Assembly (NCBI GenBank): GCA_000310025.1
Contig: FN649746.1
Span: forward strand, 109,754-173,753
DNA: 64,000 bases
Source of the DNA: Ectocarpus siliculosus
Lineage: Eukaryota > Sar > Phaeophyceae > Ectocarpales > Ectocarpaceae
Reading direction: 5' to 3'
Of this stretch, positions 45,305 through 58,800 are shown one piece after another. The notes under the pieces are model-generated. The model worked only from the letters and a program-made list of their open reading frames with translations. It did not search any database and had not been told where the DNA came from. The position numbers were made by a program, and so were the translations under genes. How positions within the stretch are numbered: the first letter of the stretch is position 1; each line of letters starts with the position of its first letter.

Positions 45305-48300
45305 GAGACCGTCCTACGCGTCGGCAGCAACAACAAAGGCAACGGAAGTGGTGTTCGTTGCACAACACCCACCTGCATGACGATTCAGAGTGTCGTGCCC
45401 AACAACAAGATGGTATGGGCACACGACATGCATCAACAGGACGAGGAGAGGGCCGACAACAGAAGAAACACAAGGGGCGAGACAGGCTAACCCTGTTCGC
45501 CACCAAGTCCAAGACAGGGATGGTACTTGGATTTTCAACCCCAAGAATGTACAACGGTGATCATCAGACTATCAACAGAGCTGCAACAGCTCATGAGGAG
45601 ACGAGAGGGTCTGCTCACAACCGGAATGTCCGAACTACGTCGCAACCAACTGAAGAGACAGTGGTTGAAGGTTATAATGGGAACCTTGGATACCCATGCG
45701 TCAGCCGCATGGAGATGGCAGCACAACGAGCTGCTTATGTGGAATTCGATCAAGGAAAATTTAATTTACTGGTGGATAGTGGAGCATCGGGCCACTACTT
45801 GGACAGCGACCTGTTACCGGATCTGGAAAACATATTGGATGACTTCACGTACATCACTACGCCAACGAAGATCATTGGTGCTGGAGGAATTGAGCTTGAA
45901 GCGATCAGTGAAGGCATCATCAACGTTTTCGCCAAGGATGGCGAAGGAAACGACAGGAGAGTGCGGTTCAAGTGCACAGTGGTTCCAGGGCTAGGGCGGC
46001 ACCTGTTCTCTACTGGAACAGCTCAGAAGAAAGGTGCGAATACGATAATGTCAGATCAACCTCGAATCGAGTTGCCGACTACTTCGAGAGATGAATCAAG
46101 AATCGCCCTGGTGTTACGAGAAGTGGGGACGCTGTACTTCCTGGATGTGCGACTTGACACAAGCCAGCGTGAACGAAGACAGAGGATCCACGAGGAAAAT
46201 ATGAACACGTACGAGAAAGCATACATTGCTGTCCCACGCGCGGAGCCATACAATCTTTGACATCGGCGTTTGGCACATTGCCACAAGGGCATCATTCAGG
46301 CAGCAGCGCGCATTAAAGAAACTGGAGTTAAGCTCACGGACAACTTGGACCCGTGCGAGACCTGCAAACTTCAGAAGAGCACCCAAAGGAAGCACCCCAA
46401 AACGGCACAGCACACTACCGTTCAACCATGTCAACGGGTGTACACGGATCTGCTGGGACCAATTTCGCCACCTGCAAAGGGCGGATTCAACTATGTCAGC
46501 AAATTCACGGACGAATATTCCAGAATGAATGTGGTGTACCTGATAAGGACCAAGGACGAAGCCATCGACACACTGGAACGATTTATTGACGACATCGTCA
46601 TACCGCATGGTTTTCGACTGGAGCGACTTCGGAGTGACTGTGGAGGAGAGTACACAGCTGAGTACTACAAGAAGTTCTGCAAAACAATTGGAATCGTCCA
46701 AGAATTTACGGCACCGGCAACACCGCAACAAAATGGGATAAGCGAGCGTGCTGGACGGACGCTCATGAACATCGTTCGATGTTTAATGCATGGCGGACAA
46801 CTACCGGAGTATCTATGGGGCGAGTTGTGCTGCACGGCGGTACACATTACGAATCGCCTGCCGCATGTACATCTGAACAACGAGACGCCTTACTACCGGA
46901 TGTTTGGAAAACAAGCTTCGCTACGACATCTACGGGTTATCGGATCGTCAGCGTTCGTACACGTCGAAACGTACAAGTCTCTAAGCTTGCAAATCGAGCT
47001 TGGCCCGGAATACTGGTTGGGTACAGCCCCAACAGCAACGCTTATCGGATTTATAATCCGCATACCAAGCGCATCGTTCCATCGAGAAACGTGACTTTCA
47101 TCGAACCAATGGACGCGGCCATGCCGCCAGTCATACCGACCATTGAGGTACTACGCGACTACGAACCGGAAAACGAATTATCGGTTTCCGCGGATGTCGA
47201 CATACCCGGAAACGAGGGGGAAGTGAAAGATAATTCGAAATATGAGGAGGACTACTACGAGGAAGAAGGACAACAAGAACAAGAACAAGAACAAGAACAA
47301 GAACAAGGAATTACACCTCGCATGCACTTGCGAAGCAGCGGAAGGAATACTGATATTCAACAAGCAACAAACAACAAACGGCAGCAAGCGGAGCTACGGA
47401 GGCTATCGCCATGGAATAAACTAGCGACTTTTGTCGACCAAGACCAAGACCAAGACCAAGATATAAGAATCAAGAATCCATCAGCCGGAGAACCTGTCCG
47501 GCCGCCAGCATCTATACCTGTACCCACTACATATCAAGAAGCCATGAGGTCTGTGGATGCCAATCAATGGAAAGCAGCTATGGACAAGGAGATGAGAAGC
47601 CTGAAAGATCATGATGTGGCGGATCTAGTTCCAATTCAGAGTCTACCTCCTGGAGCTAAACCCATTGGATCGAGATGGTTATACAAGATGAAAGCAACCA
47701 GAGTTATGAAGGCAAGACTTATCGACCAAGGCTGGAGACAACGGCATGGAATCGACTGTGGAGGAACCTACGCACCTGTGAGTAGATTTAGCTCACAGCT
47801 GGTCTTAATGGCAATTGCAGCGGAAAGAGGATACGTTGTGGAAACGATGGACGTGGTGACTGCATTTCTTCAGAGCAAAGTGGCAGAAGAAGTGTATGTT
47901 CATCAAGCTAAAGGATACGAAATAATGGATGAAGTGACGGGATTACCGCTGGTGATGAAGCTCAAGAAAAGCTTATACGGATTGAAGCAGAGCCCTCGGA
48001 ACTTCGGCAACGCATTTGCCAAAGGAATAAAAGAAATCGGGTTTACTGCTCTACTGAGCGACCCGTGCGTATATGTGTACGGTGCTGGACCGACATATGC
48101 CATACTATGTGTGTACGTGGACGACTGCACACTAGCTGGAAAGACACCGAGCGTGGTTCAAGATTTGAAGAAACAACTATCGGACAAATTCAAGATGACG
48201 GACGGAGGACCAGCGGAACTACAGTGTACTACTAGGGATGGAGATTTCTCAGAGCGACGGAGAAATCGCAGTGAGCCAACACATATATGTGATGAACATA

Positions 48301-49090
48301 CTGGACAAGTATCAAATGAAGGACTGCAAATCAGCGGCGACTCCAGGATGCGGGCCAGAAATTGAACAAGAGCCGGAGAATGCTATATATCTAAGTGACG
48401 AGGACAAGAAACTCTACCAGGGAATAGTCGGAAGTCTCCTCTTCTTGACTAACACGACGAGATGGGAGATTGGATATGCCGTCATGATCCTGTGCAGAGG
48501 GATGAACAAGCCTACCAATCAACCTATGGTCGGAGCAAAGAGAGTGCTGCGATACCTTCGAGGATTCCCGGATATGCCACTAAAGTTCAGGAGAGGGCAA
48601 TGGAACCTGAAGTGCTACTGTGACGCGAACTTCGCTGGATCGGGCGAGAGACTTCAGAAGCGTTCTTCTACTGGATATATTTTCATACTTGCGGGAGGCG
48701 TCATCAGTGCAGCATCAACTCTGCAGAAGCTAACAGCACAATCAAGTGTACATGCCGAGATCATCGCGATGGCTACAGCAGCAAGGGAAGCAATTTATCT
48801 GCAAGGTGTATGTACTATCGGAACTTGGATTTCCATGCGGCAACATCCCGCTTCATTCGGATTCAACGGGAGCGCTGAGCACAGCAGGAAACTCCATGTT
48901 TCGAGGCCGCAGCAAGTTCATCAGCACGAGATACTGGCTACTTCGCCAGAACGTCAACCAGGGAAACATTGTGCTAAAGTTCGTGAGGAGTGAGGAGCAG
49001 CTTGCGGACATATTGACCAAGCATCTGGAACGTGTCCAATTCGTCAAACTGCGGACATTGGTTCAAGAACATGGAGGATCTACGAAATAG
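45097..49090 (+). pseudogene. Element 2 pol: protease, integrase, reverse transcriptase, RNase H, broken
   Basis: Protease active site LLVDSGASGHYL is in the -1 frame relative to gag. A single TGG-to-TGA change at 46258-46260 replaces the conserved Trp of the GAG-pre-integrase (L-W-HRRLAH). The zinc finger (CETCKLQK) and integrase core (VYTDLLGPI, LRSDCGGEYT, PQQNGISERAGR) follow. A small insertion near 46983 shifts the frame before RAWPGILVGYSPNSNAYRIY. Short (QE)n and (DQ)n runs lie before reverse transcriptase (KPIGSRWLYKMK, VVTAFLQSKVAEEVYVHQAK, KKSLYGLKQSPRNF, CVYVDDCTLAG). Frameshifts near 48225 and 48805 break the RT-RNase H part (YCDANFAGSGER, then HSDSTGALSTAGNSMFRG, EEQLADILTKHL). 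It cannot make a full polyprotein as assembled. Confidence 0.9.
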
Positions 49091-50083
49091 GAGATTTCAT
49101 GCGGCGGAACTGCAGATTTCAGATGTATAAGGGTATAACGACAGCACGAGAAAGCTGGTGCGACGACTACACACCAACCACAACCGAGAAGAACAAGACA
49201 GGACTACCTGGACAACAACGACACGGAAATACATCACATACAAGACAGGACTACCTGGACAACAACGACATACAAGACCAACAAGACCAAGTAGGCGTAC
49301 TTCCTGGACGACAACAACAACAACAACAACAACAGCGTCATCATCGAAGACGTCTGGAGACACAACAACGGCTTAATTGCTACACTGGAGAAGGAGACGG
49401 GATGAGAAGGAAAGTCATGACGTATGAAATAGTTATACCGAACATCAGCAACGTAGAGAAGAGTGAATTTTGTGAAAATAAAGTGAATCCCGGGCATGTA
49501 CATCACAGACATGATTTTTGCTGCAGGGTCATTCTGTCTACTAGATAGAAGAATGAACGGTTTTTTTACGAATAGGTGTTTGTGATACTTCGTATGACGT
49601 GTGATTCTGGTAAGGTAAAATAATTGGCCAGATGAAAGAGAAATGCTGTGATAGAGGTATGTGTTTACGTACGTGCTAAGAGCGTCGAGGTACAGTAGTA
49701 TGCGACGAATGAAAGGTTTACTATGGTCATTCAACCGTAGTCAATGTATTTCACTACTGTAGAAACAGTTAAGCGCAGTTTTTTTTTAGTTGAGCAAACT
49801 TGGGGACGAAATTCTGATCTTTGTTCGCTGAATGCGGGGAGAGAATAAGAAGATAAGGAGAAGAAGATAAGGACGATTTTTTTTGGAGCAGGATAGCAGC
49901 TGAACAGGCAGTTGTTGAAGCATGAGTAACGCGCGTACCGTTATACAAATTGTGGGGGCGTGTGTAATGTAAGAGTACTGAATTGAAGTAGGTGCGTAAA
50001 AGACTTGCAGGATTTATGCAGTAGATTTAGAACAACACTGGGGTTGTTGAAGTGCACGTAACATTGCATCCATCATGGGGGCG
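49091..50083 (+). other. Element 2 non-coding 3' tail
   Basis: About 1 kb between the RNase H stop and the 3' LTR. It holds a (CAA)n run at 49312-49335, poly-T/A patches and no coding motif. It ends in ATGGGGGCG (50075-50083), the likely polypurine tract. Confidence 0.7.
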
Positions 50084-50552
50084 TGTTGAAATACAGCGCA
50101 TCACTGCTGTAGGATGTGTGTAGTAGAATAGATGCAGCTGTATGATTGCTGTATGCAATGATACGTACATGCGGTGTGATATGTGACGTTTGGTAAAACG
50201 TAACATGTATGACGAGTTCTAGCGAGGAACTCACGAATGAATTGATGGTTGAGCAGAGGATTGTAATTGTAGCGAGATCACGAGGTGTTGCGAGCCCCAC
50301 CGGGTTCACCTCCCAACTATCCCTCAACATCTCACCTCTGCAAGTACGCTGAAGAAGAAAGAAAGTACAAGTCCCAAAAGCGGCATCTAGAAACAACATC
50401 GACTTCGGTCACTGTCTCAACAGACTTCGGTCTACACGGACTTCGGTCTGCACATCACACAGACTACTGTCTGGAACTGCGCATAGATTGGCTTAACCGC
50501 CTGCAGACACGACCCTTGGGTACAGGGCACCTCGACACTACACATTTCTACA
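50084..50552 (+). repeat. 3' LTR of element 2
   Basis: 469 bp, almost identical to the 5' LTR (two short indels). Confidence 0.95.
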
Positions 50553-52832
50553 CTCACGGCTGTATCTCGACGTACAAGACTCCAATCAACAAACCAGCAC
50601 TGGCAGAAGTGCGTGGAAGATGCTGTGACAGCACAACTAACTAAGTCGACACTGGTACGACTTCTTCTGTGCACAGTCGGCGTCTGGTCCATACTGCTTG
50701 CTGTAGAAATACAAAAATCGAGCCATTTTTTTTTTTTTCCTATAATAACAAAAAATAAATGTATCACGTCACGACGACCATCCTGTGAGTATATTTAATA
50801 ATAATAATATATATAATGTGATCAGGCCGAGTTGATGATGTTGTACCAGGTAAGTTAACTCCAATACATACATGTGTCTCCATGAGCCACTCATGTCTAT
50901 GGCCGCCAAAAGCACATCTTTAGCACAGATGGACTTGTGGCGCATAGAGGGGGGGGTGATGTCGAGGACACCTGTCAGGAGTATAACCAACCATCCATGC
51001 CATGTGTGCACAAACAAAGTGTAAGAAGATATGGCTCCCTCGGGGTATCTTGTCACAAGGAGAGTGACAGGAAATGCACCGTCGGAGATGGATATCTTCT
51101 GAAGTCCCTGGCCACTTGCCGGAGGAAGGAAGTGGAAGCGGAGAGTCTTCGACTTTCCTCTCCCTCTGCCACTATCGACTTTCCTCTCCCTCTGCCACTA
51201 TGGCCACTCTCTCTTTCTACCCTCTTCTCCTCGTTTTTTACCGTTTACACATCACGAGAGGAAATAGCCTTCCCCTGGCAGTGGGATAATACTGCCACGG
51301 CACCGGCCTCTGTCTCCGACAGTAGCCAGGATCCTCATTGGCGTCGACGAAGAGACAGTAGCCAGTGTCCTCAGTTTTGTTAAAAGAAAAAAAAATCTAA
51401 AATAGCCTTTGAGTAATTGCTGCGTTTTTTTTTTGTTTCCAGTCGATCTTGATATATTTCAGCTTCTTGCAGATAAAGGGGGGGCGGGGGGGGGGCTCTA
51501 TGAACATAGATTATAGTTTTTTGTTGAAATACACGACAGTCTGGCCATGTGCACCGGTTTTGGTGTCCGTTGCCGTCTCCACAGAGAAGGATTTTCGAAC
51601 GAGTTTTTAAGTGACTGTGGTGCCGAATGCGCGAATGTTAGCGGTTGAATATGCGTCTTTCATGAATGGCGGTTAGTTTTGCTGTTGTTAAGCTTTCCTT
51701 CGTGTGCGCATGTTGGACCACGCTGAAGTTCTTTGGAATGAGATTTGTTGAAAGGTGACGGTGAACGAGTTAGTTTTGCAGGAGGGATGTGAGTGGTGCC
51801 ATCGTGCCAGAATCGTTTGCAGGAAGGAAGTACACGGTATCGCTGGACGAAATTTGTTTCTTGTAGGCATACGGTGCACTAACAGTCAAGCTGTTTTAGA
51901 AGTATGTACATGGTGACTATTAAGCCAATGTTCGGATGTTGCGGATGTTGCGGCACCCTTACGCAAGGTGGGCAATAGCCAGCACGCCCACCACAAATGG
52001 GCACAGTTTTTTTTTTCGGTGAACAGCCTCCGTAAAAAAACGTGGGTGCTGCTGTAGTTCTTAGGAGGCGCAATGGAACCCAACCCCTAGAGCGATTTGG
52101 AACACGGATGTACTAATCGCGTTGTTCGCCGGCAGCCAAAACACGGACCAACACGGCACACGTATGCAGCAACGGGGAAAAAAGAATCTACGCATTGCTT
52201 CAACCCACCACGTCGCATGCAGGCGTCGAACTCAAACAAGTGCGCGACGTCTGTTCAGAGGAACCAAAACATCTTCTTGACAACACAAAGTACAAGGCCG
52301 GCTCGTGACTTCGGGTGTACCAGCCATCCATGTTGCGCATACGTGTGATCATCCTCTAGCTGCACAACCAACCAGCCCGCGGTTGACACAATGCAAAGAA
52401 TAAAAAGAAAAAACAAAAAACTTGCAAGAAAACAAACAATAACAATTACACTTCATAAAACCTTCGACTGCTGTGTCTACTACATATATATCTCGGACGT
52501 GCAACTAGTCTTTCTCTGTGCTTTTTGCATTTTTCCTAAAAACCTTGCGTGCATGTAAGTGTTGTGAAGCACGATCACCACTAGAGTCTCGACGATTCCG
52601 CAAGTATTTAGTTTCGGCGAAAAAGCTTCGGCAAAAAAAAAGCCGCGCGCCGGCTGTTCGCGTAACGCAAGTCTCGTGGCGTTTTACTTGGACAACACTT
52701 GGTCGTAACCAACCACGCACGCACGTTCAAAGGAAAGCGGACCTCGGGTTGGAGGCAGCCCTGCGTGAGCAGGGCAATCTACTCTAAGAAACCTCGCGGA
52801 CTTGTGTACCACCTGCCCATCTAGGCCGCCCT
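50553..52832. other. Intergenic region between element 2 and the S15 hydrolase
   Basis: It carries the second 340-bp dispersed repeat (50963-51350) and G-runs near 51480-51495. The remaining sequence to the hydrolase stop codon shows no supported gene. Confidence 0.4.
50963..51350 (+). repeat. 340-bp dispersed repeat, copy 2
   Basis: A copy of 33191-33529 with a local tandem duplication (CGACTTTCCTCTCCCTCTGC twice near 51150-51195) and small insertions. Confidence 0.85.
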
Positions 52833-55800
52833 TCACGCTTCGAACAAGCCTAACCCTCCCGGCCTCTCCGCCCCCGGAGCAAAGCCGCCCAGAAAGTCTT
52901 GCAACCGCCCCTCGCTGCGATGCCTGCGGACCACGTCGCCCCCCTCTTCCTCCTCCGCCAACAAGCTGTCGCCGCTGATAGAAGGCAGGCGCCTAGGGAT
53001 GGAGGACAGGCTGCGTGCCCGCCCCGGTAATGTTGGAGTTGCGCCCACTGCTGTGGTTTTGCGGGCGGAAAAACGTGACGGGGTGGTGCTGGGTCATGCT
53101 GTTGTGCTTGTGCTTGTGGTTGTTGCCGTTCTACATGCACAACTATCGTCTCACGAATGGTTGTGTTGATGACTACACGGCAAGACAGTCCGTAAATCAT
53201 CAAGAAAACGAGTAGGAAATGTCCGTGCTCCGGCGGCCGACTGGATTGATTGATAGATAGATGGAAAATGATCGCGTTCCCCGAATCATCGTACGAAACC
53301 ATTCGCTTTTCCGGCTCTCACACTGCCGTGGTACCAGTAGAATTTATCGTAGTTAGTCCGGTCGGCATTATCTACGGTTCCCCCATTGTGAGCGCTGGCA
53401 ACGAAAGAGTGCCAGACAGACATCCGGACGAAAGATACACACAGGTGTCCGCAAGCTTTCTCTTCTTACGGGCGGAAAAGGCGGAAAAGTATCACGAACT
53501 TGCAAAGGCATTCAGAAACCATGCCGTTGGCAACCGCCAGGTAGGTGGGTAGGTGCGCCTTGCGGGCTCTTGTCTAGTGCTTCAGCTCTCGCCTCGTCAA
53601 GGAGTAGACTACACAACGCCTCGACTGGTGGGCGCTCGTCCACCTACCGAAACTGATTTAGCCTCGGCCTCTTCCACCTACTGAAGCTGAGTTAGCCTCG
53701 CGCGTCGCACGCGGCGATCCCACAAAACTAACCGTTGCTGGCCCGCGCCGTCGCCAGCAGGCCTTCTTCTCCGCCCGGTCGCAGAGACCCCCGCTCCGCC
53801 CCGACGATGTCGTTGCCACCACGGCAAGGCACGGGCAGGCTGATGCTCGAAGCGAACGCGCCGCCGGTGTGCACCCGCAACACCCTCTTCGTCGCAACGC
53901 TGCTCGACGCCCCTCCCACAGCAGCAGAAGCGCTACCGCCCGGGGCGGCGGTGCTACGCCCGGGGATGGCGGCTGCTGCGCCCCCGCTAGAGGCCGTGCG
54001 GCTTCCAGGAGGAGTCGGGATGATGGGGTGGAAGTGGCGGGCGTCGGCCCCTCCTATGGACAGGCGCACCCGCTGTCCGATTACGTTTGGTTGGTTCGAG
54101 AGTCGTGTGGGGTGCACATCAGAACCGGAACGTTGAAGGCAAGGGGTGGGGGGGGGAGGAATCGTAGTTCAGCAAGACCAGGAGGGGGGGATGTGGAGGA
54201 ACGCAGCCTGGCTGATGCGTGCGTTTTTTAGTGGTGCGCTGTGATAGACTCGGTGCATGGTAGACGCGCAAATGATCGCAAGATCGAAGGTAGCCGGGAT
54301 ATGGATGCCGTGAGAAATGCGCGAGCGCACGGGTATGCGATCGATTTTTCAAAGATCGATTGCTTCGCAAGCTCGAAGGGTGCTATCGAAAGCCGCCCGG
54401 CACTTGCAAGGAAAATTCTTGTCAGCCAGTTCTTTCCAAAGCCACCATCTTCGGTATGGCAGTCTCTTGCTTGTGGTGGAGCAATCGAACTTTAACAGTC
54501 GAATCGCACACCTCTGCGTTCGCCCCCACATTTACAGGGAAGTGCAAAGCTAGCCCTCGAACACGCCTCTGCTCCAAGTCCAAACCAACGTAGAGCAGGA
54601 TAGCGAGGGAGAAAGTTGCCACCGAGTGGTGTCGCGGCGCTAGCATGGCGAAGGCGACAGAGCGAGTTCACAAATATGACCAGCATCCTTTTTCGTTGCT
54701 CAGATTCCCGGGTCTCAAATTCAAGGTAGACCTAAGAGTCTCTATCGTCAGCAACACGTATGTACCTGTCCCTTCAGGAACTTGAAAGAGGTGGGCATGA
54801 GCTTGAACTTTATCTCCACTGGTTGCCCCTTCCTCAGCGGCTGCGCGTCTGACCGCAGATAGCTGCGACAAGAAGGACCCCCAGGTAAGGGTAAGGGGTT
54901 AGGGCTAGGGTAAGGGGAGCGGTCCAGGCGCGCGTTTTAGGTCAACGAGCGCGGACGAACGGTTACCAGAAAATACGCCAATTTCATCAGTGCAGCACGG
55001 GGTCATTTTAGTGCATGACCAACATGTAGAATGCAGCAGGTTAACCCTAATTGATCACTTGCGGCAGTGGCATCATGAGCCGATCCGTATTTTCTCACCG
55101 TTGCTGCCGGAACGGACTACTATGAATACCTTGGGGCTAGGCCTCGTCACCCTTACAGCGACCTGGACGATCAAAGGCCTCAACAACAACAACAAACATG
55201 AGTGGCGGAACTACTTGCGTTGCCCCCGGCCCGAACCAACAGCAACACAACGGCATGATGTTGCCGAACCGACAGCACACAACGGCAAGACGCTGCGCTT
55301 GTCGCCGGGGGGTAAGACTTTTTCCCAACACGAAACACGACAACACTATCCAACACATGGTGACGAAAAACAAATAAAAAAAAATCGAGCAGAAAGCGAC
55401 AGCCGTAGGACGGCTTGCAATCTTCAGAATATAGTGTCCAGGTCACAAAAACCTTAAACAAGTGCGCTGTTCAAGCGAGTTCGTGCTCGATGTCTCGGGT
55501 CAACAACCCGGCGCCGGCACGTCTGCTACCAAAACGAACAAGCGGCACCGGTACCTGTGGATAGGTACCCCCGGCAGGGCTCGGACGTCGACAGGTTCTG
55601 TCCTGAGGGCCTCCTTACGGTGTTCCGCTCGGAAACACCCCTCCGTCACGTAGATCGACAGTCCCGTCCTTCGTCAAGATAGACGGAGGGGGGGGGGGGG
55701 GGGTGTACTCATAGTCGTGCATGCCGTAGTCATTAGACCATTGACCTCGCATCCCTACAAAGCCGGGACGGAGCACGCCGGGTTCTCACCGGACCAGGCT

Positions 55801-58800
55801 CTCACATCACCAAGCGCGAAGCACCGTGAGGTATTTGGCGAGTCGCATGAAGGGTGAGCTGCATCCTGCTAAGGGTGTTCGGCATCTTGTGCTTACTTCC
55901 TTGCGTACGGGTGACAGCTGCGTATGACTTAATTTATTTTCTGGTGCTTTCACTTCCAGAGACAGTTGTAAGCACTGTGTAACTGCCTCGAGGGTGCTTG
56001 ACCATTTTAACACAACGTGGTGCGATCATCCCCCGTTGCGCGAAGTGAGGGTTCTCCACCCCGTACAACATGATCTACTCGACCACCATTATGGTTACCG
56101 CCGAAAAAAAAAACAGAGGGAAAAAAAAAAACCGGTAACCTGGTTGCCGAGTTCACGAAGTGAATTGGCTTGTTTTACAACGTCGTTGCCAAGCGACGAA
56201 AACCCAATCCCGATGGCAAACACCGAGCGGGGGGCTTGTTTTACAACGTCGTTGCCAAGCGACGAAAACCCAACCCCGATGGCAAACACCGGGGGGGGGG
56301 GGGGGGGGGNNNNNNNNNNNNNNNNNNNNNNNNNNNNNNNNNNNNNNNNNNNNNNNNNNNNNNNNNNNNNNNNNNNNNNNNNNNNNNNNNNNNNNNNNNN
56401 NNNNNNNNNNNNNNNNNNNGACCTGGACGTATCCCGCTCGCCGGGCTAGGCCTTGCACAAATATGGACACGCTTGCTGAACCACAGCAGTTATATATAGT
56501 TGTCGGAGGGGGATGTTACGCCTACTTGATGGCTTCGGGATAGAGTCAGAGGTTGTTTCAACGCAGTAGCGGGATACTGCGGCTATATCGGGGGGGGGGG
56601 GGGGGGTACGTCTACTTGATGACTTCGGGACAGAGTCATAGCAGTACAGCTCACTAACAACGCCAGATGCATCAGCGTCGAGAGAGCTACCGCTGCCGGC
56701 GACGCGTCTATGTCAGGTTACCCTCGCTATGTAACGCTCCCCATTATCCCGGGATCAATGGCGCATTTTTCAGAGCGGAGCTTGAAATCAACCGCCAGCG
56801 CCAGGCATCCCACAAGCCAGTGGAACTGCTCCACTCCGCCAGCTCCATCGCGGAGCGGTGTGCAGACCGATTGTCGTGTCCCCGTCCCACGCTCTGTCGG
56901 ATCATTGAAAGTATATGTCGTTGCATCGGCTATCCTTTTAAATACCTATCCCTAAACGCTCAATTACCGCACGAATTGCCAGTGAGCAGGGTGGCCAACG
57001 AAAACCGTTATTTGCCTTCAAGAGTAGCGAAAAAGATATAGTGTACGGGACAGAAGCCAGCCACACAGCAGTAACATCACACGCCCATATTTTCTTGACA
57101 AAAATTAGCGCCAAGGAGCCCGAAGACGCACGTGACCTGTAACAACTCGATCCTACCTGGGTCTAACAGCTTGAAGGTACGCGAAAACGTCCAGCTTTGC
57201 AATGTCGTCCGCAGCGCTCACCCACAGCGACACCACCGGGTATCCCGTCACCTGTTCGTGGTTCGTTTGTTGAGAGGGTTATGTAAAGCGTGCATCACAG
57301 CAGTCTTTCAGGATGGGCGGGTGCTTCGTAAATGCTACCCTTAGACTGCTGGGGCTCTGTCGCTAAATGGACAGATGGAAAGATGGGAGAAGAGCCAACC
57401 ATGATGACAACTCGACGGGATGAGGCACACCCATGACAACAAAAGACAAAAGGGCAAGACAGAACCAAGATGGAGATGAGGTGTAAACGATTCTAGCCAC
57501 GGCGAAAATGCAGCTTTGCGGCTATCCCTTGCTCTTTCCAATCCCTCCGCGTGAGATCAAGCGTGTCGAAGACATGGGGTCGTGACTACTGCTGTCGCTG
57601 CTGTCGCCCTGTGATGATAAGTGTAAATCTGCAAAAGTTCATGAACCAATCAAAGCAATCGTACAGCGAACTTGCTGTGCGCTACAGACACTACGGCGAC
57701 TAGTTTTCTAATATTCTTCTCTGCAATTCCGCACCTCTATGTCCTGTCTCAGCGGCGCAGAGGTGAAGCGCAAGTGGTTCGACCGCATTCCGTCCATCTG
57801 AAGAAAAAATAAATGAGCATCACCATCGTCGTCATAATCATGAGCGTCGCCGGAACGGAACCGCCATGCCATCAGCACCGAGATCATTGTCACCGCTACA
57901 GCAGGGTTAGGGTAATCAAGCCATGCCAAGACAGCAGAGACACAAGCACCGACGCGACCTCGGAAAACAAGAAAAAGGGCACGGAAAAACAAAAAGTAGA
58001 CAAGCATTTCGAGAGGAACGGGCCGACCTGCACCCTTCCGGAAGTAGTGCACGTGGGAGACAAAACACTACCGACACCGATTACAAGGCATGGACCGTCG
58101 ACACGTCCTTCGACACGTCCTTCGGTTGTCCACCTGGTAGGAGATGAGGCTCAAGAACTCGGTCATGGCTGCCCATCGGCTGATCCCTTCGCCGTCGTGG
58201 TCTTCCAACATGTCCACCTCCAGCTCGTGGGTCCTTGCTTCCTCTTCCCGCGCCCCCGAGCCTTGGGACAGCGTCAGCTTCGTCGTTGCCACGGCCGGAA
58301 ACAAAAGAGCCCGCCCAAACGTAGGGTTAGGGTTACGGTTAGGGTTAGCTTAAGGACGCGGTCGCTGTTTTGTCCATGAACGAGCACAGTTGGATCGTTT
58401 CACGTGTCCTTCGCGACCGTCTGTCTGGTCTTCATTTCGCGAGCTGCATTGCCATGGTCGCACCACCGCAGCTACGATCCCAACACCCCACTGTAGCGCC
58501 GGCCGGTCCAAAAACACGATGCCCCATAAACTCCGGGGCGGGGAGAAAAACGTGCATGACACTGCCGTACGCCCTTGCGTTGTACGCGATACTACGTATT
58601 CACGTCGAAGACAGAAAAAACTACAACGACAGTGGTGGTGGTGAGGACGCAACTTGCATGGCTAACCCAAAGAATACCCTGACCTCTGTACCCCACCGCT
58701 GCTAGTCGCCAACCACCACCACCGCCCCTCACCCTGGGTTTCCTGAAGGATGGCCAGCTTGTCAAGCGTGATGACAGCCTTACCCTCACGCCCCGCTTAG

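Larger units (their letters stand above)
41779..50552 (+). mobile_element. Copia-type LTR retrotransposon, element 2 (full length, defective)
   Basis: 8774 bp with LTRs at 41779-42253 and 50084-50552, each starting TGTTGAAATACAGCG and ending TTTCTACA. Flanking pentamers are CTGAC (left) and CTCAC (right), one mismatch. The internal order is a 1.6-kb leader with tandem repeats, gag, protease, integrase, reverse transcriptase, RNase H, then a 1-kb non-coding tail before ATGGGGGCG at the 3' LTR. It is unrelated in LTR sequence to element 1 and is the source family of the gag fragment at 15205-15627. Confidence 0.95.

Noticed and set aside
49312-49335. CAA run as a coding poly-Gln or Asn tract
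   Set aside because: It lies in the non-coding tail of LTR element 2 after the RNase H stop.
56667-57041. 124-codon plus-strand ORF
   Set aside because: It falls in an intron of the S15 hydrolase between two phase-matched exons and shows no recognisable domain.
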